From: Planctomycetes bacterium MalM25
GTDB taxonomy: Bacteria > Planctomycetota > Planctomycetia > Pirellulales > Lacipirellulaceae
Length of the DNA: 64,000 nucleotides
NCBI GenBank assembly: GCA_007745835.1
Contig: CP036424.1
Location: 2,963,968-3,027,967, forward strand
Reading direction: 5' to 3'
Shown here: positions 1 to 9,126 of the stretch, piece after piece
How the letters are laid out: each line of letters opens with the position of its first letter
How positions within the stretch are numbered: the first letter of the stretch is position 1
Notes under the pieces: model-generated
What the model was told of the DNA's origin: nothing
Database searches by the model: none
The model's input: only the letters and a program-made list of their open reading frames with translations
Program-made: the position numbers and the translations under genes

Positions 1-657
1 CGCCAGCAGCACGTCGCCCGCTCGGAACACGCCGGAGAGCCCCCTCAACAGCGTCACCTCGCCTTGCCCCTTGCCGGCGTAACGGCTGAACCCAAGATCG
101 AGAATCGCTCCGGTGGCGAGCGACGTGATCGCCCCGATCCGGGCGAGCGGGAAGCCGAGGCCCGGTCGCTGGTTGTAGGGCTGCGGGTACTCGGCCTGGT
201 TCGCCGGGGTGTCGGGCATGCTCACGGTCGCGCCGTCAAACATCAGCACGCGACGCCCCTTCCAGAGCCATTCCGGGTTGGCCTTCGTGTCGAGCGCTCG
301 ACCGACCAGGCGTGTCACGGCGGAGAAGAACTCCTCTGGCAGACGCACCCTGGCTTGGCAGTAAGCACCGGTCTTCGAGGAGCACGCGTCTTGCCCTTCG
401 GAGAGGCGGTGGGCGATGAGCCGGGCGACCGCGGCGCGGCACGAGTGGTCCGCGCTGAGCACCTGACCGAGGAACACCCACAGCGTCACGAGCGGCGTGT
501 AGACCCGGTCCTTCCAGGCGACGCCCGAGGTCGCGAGCGCCTTGGACACAAGCTCTTTGGAGAGCACGTCGCTGAAGGGGAGTTCGCCCTCCTGCAAGAA
601 CTGCCGCCGCAGAAAGCTGATCTGGCTACGACAGCGTCCGTCCGTGTAGCCTCGCAT
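1..657 (-). CDS. IS4-family DDE transposase, C-terminus outside window
   Basis: This is the N-terminal two thirds of an IS4-family transposase (DDE_Tnp_1 fold), the enzyme that cuts and joins the ends of its insertion sequence. The start at 657 follows the reading frame shared with the copy at 13216. After a helical N-terminal region, the catalytic core begins around residue 140 with LMFDGATVSMPDTP, which holds the first catalytic Asp. It continues with RPGLGFPLARIGAI and SLATGA, typical of this family, and remains open to base 1. Unlike the right-hand copy it is intact as far as can be seen, so it may be functional. Translation and family signature make the identity secure; the 3' end cannot be judged. 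Confidence 0.88.
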   Translation of the reverse strand, partial: MRGYTDGRCRSQISFLRRQFLQEGELPFSDVLSKELVSKALATSGVAWKDRVYTPLVTLWVFLGQVLSADHSCRAAVARLIAHRLSEGQDACSSKTGAYCQARVRLPEEFFSAVTRLVGRALDTKANPEWLWKGRRVLMFDGATVSMPDTPANQAEYPQPYNQRPGLGFPLARIGAITSLATGAILDLGFSRYAGKGQGEVTLLRGLSGVFRAGDVLLA

Positions 658-771
658 CGTTGGGCCTCCTTGCCGTCGATGGGTTGTGTGACAACTCTCA
701 TCTAGGCGAGCGAGGCCCTTCTTCGCAGGTCACTTCATGGCAACGACTTGCGGAGAACTACGTGCCATTCG
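1..771 (-). mobile_element. IS4-type insertion sequence, partial at window edge
   Basis: The element carries a transposase reading toward the left edge, so its 3' part lies outside the window. Its inner boundary is set by comparison with a second copy at 13102-13662 in the opposite orientation. Bases 658-771 are identical, as reverse complement, to 13102-13215, and similarity stops at 771/13102. The two copies therefore face outward around a 12.3 kb segment. Confidence 0.8.
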
Positions 772-925
772 TCGTCTCCACCGTCTGCAGTTCGGCGGAA
801 GCCGTAAGCTCAGCGGCTGGTCCAACCGACGCAGAAACAGCTAGCCGTATGTAACTAATAGCATACGCTATCACTGAAGACTGTCTGCTTTCGCGAGGCC
901 GGCAAGCGATTCGATAGAGAGAAGA

Positions 926-966
926 CGACCCCGACACGCCTCCACCCCAGGGGCGTGTCGGGGTCG
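926..966 (-). terminator. Rho-independent terminator of the 1598-residue protein gene
   Basis: A perfect 15-bp stem (arms 926-940 and 952-966) with an 11-base loop lies 21 bases past the stop codon of the minus-strand gene. On that strand it is followed by the pyrimidine-rich stretch GTCTTCTCTCTAT. Confidence 0.75.
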
Positions 967-987
967 ATACGGCGTCAGCCGGCTGGG

Positions 988-3900
988 CTAGGCCAGGCGG
1001 CTACGAAACTGCGGCTGCAAGCCGTCGGTAGATCTGGACTCGACGGCGTCGTCGCCTTGTTCGGCGAAGGGTGCCTGGTCTTCATCGGTCTCCTGCTGAA
1101 TCCCCTGCTCAACCTCGAGCAGTAGCAGGGCGGCGTCCAAGGCCGCCAAGGTCGACTCGGTCGATGAGCGGCTCGTCAGCTCCGGTGTCGAAGGCGATTG
1201 GAACGCCACGGCGGGGGCTACAAGAGTCTCGACGGCCTCAGCAGCCTCCGTGGCCACGGCGAAGACTTCATCGAAGACCAAGGCTGACGGCAGGTTGGCC
1301 GTCGTGGCCGGGACTGGCTCATCGAAGCTGCCGATCATCAAGTTACCGCCCGTGCTGCCGTAATTATTAGCCCAGATGGTCCTGTCGGCATCGGTGATCT
1401 CGCCGTCGCCATCACCATCGGCCCGCAGATCTATCGTGCTGCCGAAAGTATCGCGGAAGACCGTGTAGTCTGCCGCGTCAACTCTCCCGTCGCCGTTGTA
1501 GTCGCCGACGGTGGCACCGACGATCACTTCGGCAACCGCGTCGCTGCCGGTGCTCGACGTCGTGTTCGCCGCGTCGATCGCCCGGCCGTTGCCGGTGATC
1601 GCGTTGCCGACCAGGTTCAGCTGGTAAGTGCCGGTCGGCAACTGACCGCCGACGACCGCCGCCCCAGTGAAGCTGAGCGTGATCGCGTTGGAGCCAAAGC
1701 CCGTGATGGTCGGCAACGCATCGACGCCGACCACCTCCAAGCCATTCTCGTCGGTCAGGGTGACACCCGTGCCGCCGGGGCCAGTGATGCCGCCGTCGCC
1801 TAGGTTGAACTGGCTGACCGGTCCGTTGAAGTTCAAGGTGATCGTTCCGTCCGGGTTAGCGGTGGCGCCCGTCAGCGAGACCAGGGCGCTGTCCGCCGCG
1901 ACGTTCTCTTCGCCCGGAGTGAGGGCGGCGCCATCGACCGGCAGTCCGAAGGCCTCGGCGGCCTCGTACAGCAGGTAGTCATCGCCCGCGGGGAAGAGGT
2001 CGCCACCGAACCAGGCCGCTCCTGAGTTTCGCGCCGTGTTGCCGTTGGTGCGACTGATGGCGTCGACCTCGGGATCGAAGTCGGCGAAGTCCGCACGGTT
2101 TGTGCCGGGGCCGTACAGCTGGTCTTCAACGTCGGCGACAGGAACGCCCACCGAATCGACGATCGTCACTCCAGGCGGCAACTCGAGAGCGCCGTCGTCG
2201 TCCCAGTCGTAGTCGAAGCTGGTGGTGGTCAGCTCGGTGAACGGGCTGTAGACCAGCAAGTAGGTCGTCGAGTCGTTCTGCGACGCTACGTTCTCCTCGT
2301 CGATCGTGCCGAGCGTGTCGATCTGCGTGGCGCCAGCCGGCACGTTGAAGCCGAAGTCGGCGGCCGTCGGGGTCAGGATCGTGTGGCCGTTGGCGCCGTT
2401 GCTGAAGCCGCCGATGTCCACGACCTTCTCGGCAACACCTGTCCGGTCGCCGACGAGGCCCTCGACCGCGATGTAGTAGAGCGAGCCCATGCCAACGCCA
2501 GCCGTGCCCGTCAGCTCAACGAACTCGAACGGGGGATCGTTGCCTGGCGAGTTGATCCAGATCTCGTTGAGCAGCAGGTCGGAACCGAACGGGTTGAAGT
2601 CGTTGTCGCGGATGGTCAAGACCTCGGTGTCGCGTCCGAACGAGAGCCCGGCGCCTGAGATCGTGACATTGAGCGACTCGTTCGTCTCGAGCAACTCGTC
2701 GTCGGTGATCGCGATCGAGAAAGTCTTCGAGAGCTCGCCGTCGGCAAAGGTCACTTGGCCGGACGCTGTGCCGATGTCGTTCAGGTCGCCTGTGCCCGGG
2801 GTGACGGCCCAATCAACCGTCGCCGATCCGCTGGAGCCGCCGATCCGATTGATCGTGAGCTCAGCCGTGCCGGCGAGCTCGTTCACCGCCAGGTCGGAAG
2901 CGGCAAGGCTGAACGTGCCCACGTCCTCGGCGACCGGATCGGTGTAGAGAATCGTCAGCTCGGGTCGAAAGGTCCCAACCAAGAAGGCTTCGGAGCTGTT
3001 AAAGCTCCAAAGAGACGAGGCGTCGCTGATGATCGACCAGCCGTAGTTCTCGTCGGAGCCGTTGGCCCAGTCTTGGATGGTATCGACGTTCAGCGGGATC
3101 TCGATGAGACCTGCGCGGCCCGCATCCGGCACCGTGCCATCGGGGCGGACGTTGGCTTCGACACCGTCGGGGGTAACTCCGTTGAGGATGCTCGATCCGG
3201 TCGATCCCTGCGGGTCGAACCAGCTCGCATTCACCTCCTCCCAGTCTTGCTGCATCTGGAAGAAGTTCACCTCAGCGCCCGATGAAACGTTGGTCACGTT
3301 GACGGTCAGGAACGCGTCGAAGATCGTCGCGCCCTCGGGTACTTGGTTCAGGCCGGCTCCGAAGAGGTCGTCGAACTTGATCAGACCCTGCTGCGGGCGC
3401 ACCTGCGTGATGGGGTCTTCACCCTCACCCTTCACCTGATCGACTCGGACGATCGAGCCCTGGCCAAAGCGGTTGAAAGTCAACTCACCATCCAGGTAAG
3501 CGTCTTCGGTGCCGAAGTAGCCGTTGATCCCGTTCTGGAAGGTCGCGATCTGAACGTTCGCGTCCTCGATCGTGACCGTTGCGAGGCCATTCATAGCGCC
3601 CGACTGCGTGGCGCGACCGTTCGTGATCAGGTAATCGCCGGTCACTTCGGTGACTTCAATGGAGAAACGCTCGAAGCCCTCGGCGATCCCGTCGTCGATC
3701 AGGTCGATCGTGATCTGCTTCTCCGCCTCGCCGGCGGCGAAGGTGATCGTTTCGGTCTTACCGGTGTAGTCTACGCCTTCGACGGCGGTGCCGCCGACGG
3801 TGCGGTACGTCACATCGACCGCCTCGTTGGCAATGTCACCGGTTCGGCGGAGCGTGACGGTCACGCTACCGTCCGCCTCGGCGACCTCGGTCTGCTGGTC

Positions 3901-5784
3901 GTCGAGGTCGAAGAAGACGGTGCGGAGCACGTTCGGAGCGCCCGGCGTCAGGACCGATCCGTCCGGGGCGACCACGCTGATGAAGAACGTGTCGTTTTGG
4001 TATTCGATCGGGCCGTTCGAATCGTCGCCGTCGCCGATGTCGCCGTTGAACCAGGCCCCGATGGAGTTCGGGATCGTCTGGCCGATGCGACGCGAGACCG
4101 CGTCGGATGTCACGTTGCCCGAAGCGGTGTTGATGCGGGTCGGCTGGTGGACGTGGATGCCGGGGTTGCCAATCTCCGCCGGGGCGAGCGTCCGGTCGCG
4201 GTCCCCGCCGCCACCCTCAACGACGCCGACGCTGTCGATCACTTGGGCTCCGGCCGGCAGCTGATCGAGGACGCCCACGCCCTCACCGATCGCCTGGTTG
4301 GTTTCGTTCTCGTAGAAGCCAACCTGGTCGTAGTCGAACCCTTCGACTAATGCGGTCGGGCTCTTCACCAGGGCGTAGGTCTGCGACGCGTCCTCGAGAA
4401 CGCCGCCGGCACTGTCAAGCTTGTCGGTTGCAAAGACATTCGTATCGGCGTCCGGCGTGTAGGCCCAGTTGGTCGGGGTGATTACCAAGAGGCCATTGGC
4501 ACCAAAGGTCTGGCCCGAAAGGTCAATGACCAAATCGGCCACGCCCGCACCCGAGCCGTTCGATCCCGTCGCCGGGCCGTTCGGGTCGGGCGTTCCGCCC
4601 GCTTCCTCTTCTTCAGCCTCGAAGACCACGAAGTAGTAGCCGTCGAGCGGAGCACCCGGCGTGCCGATCAGCTCAACAAACTCGCGGTCGGTTTCGTCAG
4701 AAGCGTTCGAGATGTTGGCGAGCACCTCGTTGATCAGGGCGTCGTCGTCGCCGATGGTGATGATCTTGGTCGCATCCCCGATGATCGTGGCGCCGGAGAG
4801 CGTGACCGTGAGGGTTTCGTTGCCCTCGAGGGTTTCGTCGCCGTTGACGTCAACCGGGATTTGGGCGAAAGCCTCACCCGCAGCGAACGTGACCGAGCTG
4901 GTAGTCTCGACCAAGTCACCAGCTTGCGCGGTCCCAGCTGCGGTCGTGTAGTTGACCGTCAGCGGGCCCGACACGTCGCCCGAACGAGCGATGTCAACCA
5001 TCCCGTTGGTCACGCCGGCGTCGCCCTCGGCGATGACCTGCGAATCGTTAAGAAACTTAACCGAGCTAGCACCAAGGTCACCGGGAGCCGTGAAGTCGAT
5101 TTCCAGGCGCGGACGCTGCGTCTGTGCTGACTCCTTGGTGCGGAAGTCCCAGCCATTGGTCGCCGAACTCTCGATCATCCAGCCGTTGTTGTCCTGGCCG
5201 GCGGCCCAGTACTGAAGCGAACGGCTCACGTCGAAACGACCTGCCGTGAGCGGGTTCTCGGTCGAGACATCCGGGTCAAACAGGATCGCGTCCGGTGGCA
5301 GGTCGGAGGCCTCGCCCTCGGAGGCTTGCACGCCACCGATCTCGCCAAACGTGTTCCAGGTGGCCGACGCTTCGCTCCACGGTGTGAGCATGCGGTACAG
5401 GCTCATTTGCATCGCCGAGTTCGAGTCGTTCACGACATCGACAACGAGCGTGGCCGAGTTGATCCGTGAACCGACCGGGATCTGCCCCGCATCGTCGCCG
5501 ATGATGTCGTTAAACTGCAGCAGACCTTGTCGGGCGCCGTTGGAGTCCTGCTGGTCGGGGCTGATCGAACCTTCGGTGCCGAAGTTGACGTCCGGATCCC
5601 GAGAGTACAGGACCGTGTCTTCCTGTCCGGTGTAGTTCGACAGCCCCTGCTGGAAGACCGCCACCGCGAGCAGGTTGCGGTTCTCGAGGCCCTCAATCGA
5701 CAACCGCGTATGACGGCTCGTCGTGGAAAGCCGTGTGTTGGTCTTCGACGACTTCTTTGCTGCGGCCTTCTTGCGGTTGATCAT
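988..5784 (-). CDS. Giant secreted protein with DNRLRE, Calx-beta, lamin-tail-like and dockerin modules
   Basis: A 1598-residue extracellular protein of unknown role. The N terminus is basic and carries GLENRNLLA (residues 32-40), the planctomycete leader motif that replaces an ordinary signal peptide in many giant secreted proteins. Modules in order are roughly: DNRLRE domain 42-232, Calx-beta 240-348, lamin-tail-like domain from 350, Calx-beta 625-745, second DNRLRE 750-960, Calx-beta 970-1080, second lamin-tail-like domain 1085-1320, and a type I dockerin 1427-1477 with two calcium loops (DYNGDGRVDAADY and DGDGDGEITDADR). A 120-residue acidic tail follows. The first half of the architecture is thus repeated. 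The dockerin suggests docking to a cohesin partner or cell-surface scaffold, none of which is seen here. It appears monocistronic and has its own terminator. Confidence 0.85.
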   Translation of the reverse strand: MINRKKAAAKKSSKTNTRLSTTSRHTRLSIEGLENRNLLAVAVFQQGLSNYTGQEDTVLYSRDPDVNFGTEGSISPDQQDSNGARQGLLQFNDIIGDDAGQIPVGSRINSATLVVDVVNDSNSAMQMSLYRMLTPWSEASATWNTFGEIGGVQASEGEASDLPPDAILFDPDVSTENPLTAGRFDVSRSLQYWAAGQDNNGWMIESSATNGWDFRTKESAQTQRPRLEIDFTAPGDLGASSVKFLNDSQVIAEGDAGVTNGMVDIARSGDVSGPLTVNYTTAAGTAQAGDLVETTSSVTFAAGEAFAQIPVDVNGDETLEGNETLTVTLSGATIIGDATKIITIGDDDALINEVLANISNASDETDREFVELIGTPGAPLDGYYFVVFEAEEEEAGGTPDPNGPATGSNGSGAGVADLVIDLSGQTFGANGLLVITPTNWAYTPDADTNVFATDKLDSAGGVLEDASQTYALVKSPTALVEGFDYDQVGFYENETNQAIGEGVGVLDQLPAGAQVIDSVGVVEGGGGDRDRTLAPAEIGNPGIHVHQPTRINTASGNVTSDAVSRRIGQTIPNSIGAWFNGDIGDGDDSNGPIEYQNDTFFISVVAPDGSVLTPGAPNVLRTVFFDLDDQQTEVAEADGSVTVTLRRTGDIANEAVDVTYRTVGGTAVEGVDYTGKTETITFAAGEAEKQITIDLIDDGIAEGFERFSIEVTEVTGDYLITNGRATQSGAMNGLATVTIEDANVQIATFQNGINGYFGTEDAYLDGELTFNRFGQGSIVRVDQVKGEGEDPITQVRPQQGLIKFDDLFGAGLNQVPEGATIFDAFLTVNVTNVSSGAEVNFFQMQQDWEEVNASWFDPQGSTGSSILNGVTPDGVEANVRPDGTVPDAGRAGLIEIPLNVDTIQDWANGSDENYGWSIISDASSLWSFNSSEAFLVGTFRPELTILYTDPVAEDVGTFSLAASDLAVNELAGTAELTINRIGGSSGSATVDWAVTPGTGDLNDIGTASGQVTFADGELSKTFSIAITDDELLETNESLNVTISGAGLSFGRDTEVLTIRDNDFNPFGSDLLLNEIWINSPGNDPPFEFVELTGTAGVGMGSLYYIAVEGLVGDRTGVAEKVVDIGGFSNGANGHTILTPTAADFGFNVPAGATQIDTLGTIDEENVASQNDSTTYLLVYSPFTELTTTSFDYDWDDDGALELPPGVTIVDSVGVPVADVEDQLYGPGTNRADFADFDPEVDAISRTNGNTARNSGAAWFGGDLFPAGDDYLLYEAAEAFGLPVDGAALTPGEENVAADSALVSLTGATANPDGTITLNFNGPVSQFNLGDGGITGPGGTGVTLTDENGLEVVGVDALPTITGFGSNAITLSFTGAAVVGGQLPTGTYQLNLVGNAITGNGRAIDAANTTSSTGSDAVAEVIVGATVGDYNGDGRVDAADYTVFRDTFGSTIDLRADGDGDGEITDADRTIWANNYGSTGGNLMIGSFDEPVPATTANLPSALVFDEVFAVATEAAEAVETLVAPAVAFQSPSTPELTSRSSTESTLAALDAALLLLEVEQGIQQETDEDQAPFAEQGDDAVESRSTDGLQPQFRSRLA

Positions 5785-6005
5785 TGCTGTATGCCTGTTC
5801 GATTCGGTGCTGGTGCTTGAAACGAGCGGGCGTCCGTCACCCGCAGGAAATCTTTTAATCTTGTCGTAAGGTCAGCAGGGCGAACACGTACACGTCACCG
5901 CAGAAACCGACTTGAGTAATTGGACCGGGGGCCGGTTAAGAAGTCATGTCGAACGCGTTCAATCTTTGTTCAGGATCCCGAAGCGAAACTGCGTACGGGA
6001 GCTAC

Positions 6006-7214
6006 CTAGTTATTGGTGAGGGGACCCGCCTCATCGCTGCCGGCTCGAGTTGTGTATGCCCACCAAACTTCGCGGTCTACGTCGTCAGAGACAAACTGCA
6101 CTGAGGCGTCGCCGAGCGCAGCGTTCACCCCGCCGGGGTGCGCGCTCCGGGCGGTGGCCCATTGCTCAGGGTTGTCGGTGGCGCCCACTTCGAAGCAAGG
6201 GAGTTTGCCCGCAGCGGGGTTCGCCACCAAGCTTTGCTGTGAGGCGATCTCGTCTGCACAGGCGGGGATGTTGTCGGGGATCTTAGAGTTGGGAGGGTAG
6301 TTTCCGGAGAAGGCGCTCGCTCCCATGCCCGGGATAATCCAAGCGCCACGCCAATCGTTGTTCCCCTGGCCAACGCCTGAACCGGGAGCCGGTTCTCCGG
6401 CCTGGTTGGGTTCGTTGTAGGTCAGGAGCTCAGCGAGCATGACCGTCTTCGACATGCCATCGCTGATCTGACCAACCCGTCGACCGCGCCCGGTGGAAGC
6501 GGGCCCAGGCGAGAAGGGGATCTTTTCAATCTGGAACATCCCTCTTGGCTGGCCGCGAGGGTTGCCGCTCTCGTCTTCCGCTTCGGTCGGTGGAGTGAAA
6601 GCTTGCGTCTTTGGGACAGCGTACTGTAGGGTCGCGCTGCCGAAGCAAACCGCGTAGTTTCCCTTTGATACATGACCAAAACCGGTGCCATCGGTCTCGT
6701 CATCGCCGTCGTTGTAGGGAACGTCGGGTCCCAGATTGCCCGAACTCGGGCAGATCATAAAACCCGCCCCTTCGTGGAGGGATCGCCAGCTACGAGTCCC
6801 CTTGTCTTGCATGTCGAACGTGTCAGCCGCATTGAAACGTTGTAAGCTTTCGGAGTCGTTGAGCGCCTGCCGAGCAACCTCAGCAAGGGCGTTCTCTTCA
6901 ACGAAGGGGAAGATCTGCAGAGCCCAGTTCGGCCCGTACCCGCCACCTGAGATGAACTGATTACCGGCTATCACCCAAGAAGGGGCGTTCGTTAACGCTG
7001 AGGTGCCGCCCGGAGGGAGGAACTCGTAAGTCGACTCGAAGTTGGTGATCGCCAGCGCAAGCTGGCGCAGTTGGTTCGTGCATTGGGTGCGACGCGCCGC
7101 CTCGCGGGCTGCCTGCACAGCCGGCAGTAGTAACGCGACTAAGATGCCAATGATGGCGATCACCACCAGCAACTCCACCAGAGTGAATCCGTTCCGATAC
7201 ACCTTCATACTCAT
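6006..7214 (-). CDS. DUF1559 prepilin-like protein
   Basis: A member of the large planctomycete DUF1559 family. The protein begins with a short basic leader and a type IV prepilin-like segment ([20 protein letters not shown]) ending in the family signature [11 protein letters not shown]. The start at 7214 ([10 protein letters not shown]) is preferred over an upstream ATG at 7247, because prepilin leaders are short; 7208 is also possible. The mature part contains the GKTVMLAE-type and [14 protein letters not shown] motifs of the family near the C terminus. Such proteins are thought to be processed by prepilin peptidase and assembled into or secreted by a pseudopilus; their exact role is not known. 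Length (402 residues) is typical. It stands alone, 220 bases downstream of the giant protein's start. Confidence 0.9.
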   Translation of the reverse strand: MSMKVYRNGFTLVELLVVIAIIGILVALLLPAVQAAREAARRTQCTNQLRQLALAITNFESTYEFLPPGGTSALTNAPSWVIAGNQFISGGGYGPNWALQIFPFVEENALAEVARQALNDSESLQRFNAADTFDMQDKGTRSWRSLHEGAGFMICPSSGNLGPDVPYNDGDDETDGTGFGHVSKGNYAVCFGSATLQYAVPKTQAFTPPTEAEDESGNPRGQPRGMFQIEKIPFSPGPASTGRGRRVGQISDGMSKTVMLAELLTYNEPNQAGEPAPGSGVGQGNNDWRGAWIIPGMGASAFSGNYPPNSKIPDNIPACADEIASQQSLVANPAAGKLPCFEVGATDNPEQWATARSAHPGGVNAALGDASVQFVSDDVDREVWWAYTTRAGSDEAGPLTNN

Positions 7215-7631
7215 CCGCCATGCACTAGATACGTGACCCTGAAACACGCGCCGTTACGATCACGGACGCGAAGCGGGCTTTGTACTGAATTGCGCAGCGT
7301 GATCTATCCCCTCCGCAGGGCAGTAGCCGAGCCGACTCATCCGCGCTGGTCCCAGTCGCAGGTCCCCGCCGTGTTCGTAACTGCTTACCTCGCGGCCGTT
7401 TACCGCCAGCGAGGCGCACGCTCGCAAGGCAAACGCGCCGCAACAGCTGCATTGCGGCTTAACAGATAACTCACGAAGCGATAACGATACTCTTGCATCT
7501 TCTTAACCAACGAGGTCGTCCGAACACGATTTGGACCAGCGATCAGCTCGACTTGGCGGCTGCATCGGCTCCGTGGACTCCTGCCTACGGCTAACTCGCC
7601 GAAGTTGGATACGCCGGTCAGATGCATCTAC
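7215..7631. other. Intergenic region between DUF1559 gene and DUF5690-like gene
   Basis: About 400 bases without a convincing gene. The short open frames on both strands show no family motif or conserved composition. It must hold the promoter of the DUF1559 gene and the 3' end of the transporter transcript, but no clear terminator hairpin was found. Confidence 0.5.
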
Positions 7632-8996
7632 TCACGCGGGACCCGCGGGAGAAGTCGTGTCTTGCGTGGGCTTCGCGCCGTGCGGGCGGAAAGTCGTTCT
7701 TTGCAGTCGAATGAGCAGGCACGCGGTGAGTAACCCCGACCCAAGTGTGAGGGCAAGTGCGAGCCGCACGTACAGGTCGAGGAACCCTCCGCTGCCGAGC
7801 CAGAATGGCCTCGTGAATAGCAGGCCAACGTAGGCGAGGTAACCCGCCGCATCGGCGAGGTACATCAGGTAGCCGACCGTGGCCCGCTCGCCGAAAGCGG
7901 CAATCAGTCGCTCGAAGATCGAGGTGTGGAAGGCCACGTAGGGGACGTACGCGCCAAGCCCCGCTAGCACCATGAACGCGTAAGGGCCGATGGTGCCGGC
8001 CTGCAGCCCGGCGATTGCCCCAGCGACAATCCCTAGCCCCCCCAGCACCAACGCGATCGAAAGCAGCAAGGCCGTTCGGTTGTCACGCACGAAGGTGACC
8101 CCTCCGCACAAGGCTACCACGCCTACCATCACCAGGGTCTCCGAGGTCGCAAAAACGCTCGGGGCAGAGCCAAATCCGAGCTCGGTCCAGATCTCCAGGC
8201 CGAAGTCGTCGCGAAGGCTTCGAAGCACAGTCAGGGCAACGTAAACAAGCAACAAGCCGCTCAGGCTTGCCGAGTGGCGTCGGAAGAACGCGTGCCGGGC
8301 GGCCCGGTCCATTGGGACTCGCTCGCACCGCACGACCTTGTCCTCGGCGTTGGGTGGGGGGATCCGGCTCAGAAGGTACACGCCGATCAGCAGCGTCGGC
8401 GCGAAGATCACGCCGGTCAGACAAGGCATCCAGTACGGGTCGACACCAACAGCAACGATCAGCCATCGACCGACCGATTTCACGACGCCCGACGCAAAGA
8501 TGAAGCTCGCGCAGAGTCCCGCGACCAAAGCGTCTGTCAGGTTTCTCCCCTCGAGGAAAGACAGCACCAAGCCGAACACCATGCCCAGCGGTAAGCCATT
8601 CAGGAAGAGCAACGGGAAGTTGTAGGGCGCGGGAACCAACGCGAAGCCCAGCAGTGACAGCCACGCGATCGCGATCAACGCCAGGATCGCCGCCGCGCGG
8701 CGTGTGGGTGTCATCTCAGCGATGACCTTCACGCCGATCACTTTCGACAGCGCGTACCCGGCTAGTTGCGAGGCGACGAGCACCGACTTGTAGTCGATGC
8801 CCAGCAGAGTGACGTCGTCGAACGCCGCCGCGGTGAACGGCTTTCTGAAGGCGTACATCGACGAGTACGTGACGAAAGCCGAGCCCGCCGCGAACACCCC
8901 AATCATGACCGGCGAGCCGCCAGCGAGCCAATCGCGCAGCCGACAAGATTCATTTGGCCGATTGGCCGGTGACTTGTTGTGCGAATCGATTTCCAT
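7632..8996 (-). CDS. DUF5690-like major facilitator superfamily membrane protein
   Basis: A 454-residue integral membrane protein with about 12 hydrophobic segments and the layout of the major facilitator superfamily. Residues 30-60 contain SSMYAFRKPFTAAAF, a motif I associate with the DUF5690 family. Further features are LNGLPLGMVFGLVLSFLEGR, near 133, and a cytoplasmic central loop. Substrate is unknown. It is divergently transcribed from a zinc-dependent dehydrogenase at 9127 resembling the phosphonate-catabolism-associated class, and the two share a 130-base promoter region with tandem decamers. That pairing hints at uptake or sensing of the same compound, but this is inference only. Confidence 0.8.
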   Translation of the reverse strand: MEIDSHNKSPANRPNESCRLRDWLAGGSPVMIGVFAAGSAFVTYSSMYAFRKPFTAAAFDDVTLLGIDYKSVLVASQLAGYALSKVIGVKVIAEMTPTRRAAAILALIAIAWLSLLGFALVPAPYNFPLLFLNGLPLGMVFGLVLSFLEGRNLTDALVAGLCASFIFASGVVKSVGRWLIVAVGVDPYWMPCLTGVIFAPTLLIGVYLLSRIPPPNAEDKVVRCERVPMDRAARHAFFRRHSASLSGLLLVYVALTVLRSLRDDFGLEIWTELGFGSAPSVFATSETLVMVGVVALCGGVTFVRDNRTALLLSIALVLGGLGIVAGAIAGLQAGTIGPYAFMVLAGLGAYVPYVAFHTSIFERLIAAFGERATVGYLMYLADAAGYLAYVGLLFTRPFWLGSGGFLDLYVRLALALTLGSGLLTACLLIRLQRTTFRPHGAKPTQDTTSPAGPA

Positions 8997-9052
8997 CTTA
9001 GGTTGGCCTTAGGCTCTTGTGGCTCTACAACTCGGCTGCCGAATTCGGTGTT

Positions 9053-9088
9053 CTGGGGTGAGCTGGGGTGAGCTGGGGTGAGCTGGGT
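9053..9088. repeat. Tandem decamer repeat in divergent promoter region
   Basis: The decamer CTGGGGTGAG occurs three times in perfect tandem, with a fourth partial copy (CTGGGT), between the divergent starts at 8996 and 9127. The 10-base period is close to one DNA helical turn, so all copies would face the same side. It may be an operator or a slippage-prone tract. Confidence 0.85.
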
Positions 9089-9126
9089 TTGCCCAACCAC
9101 TAATCGCAACTCTTGGGGATTCAGGG

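Noticed and set aside
3343-4350. 335-residue plus-strand frame within the giant protein gene
   Set aside because: Antisense shadow; the minus-strand frame is continuous for 1598 codons with recognised modules.
9053-9088. CRISPR-like repeat
   Set aside because: The units are 10 bases and directly abutting, without spacers, so this is a simple tandem repeat.
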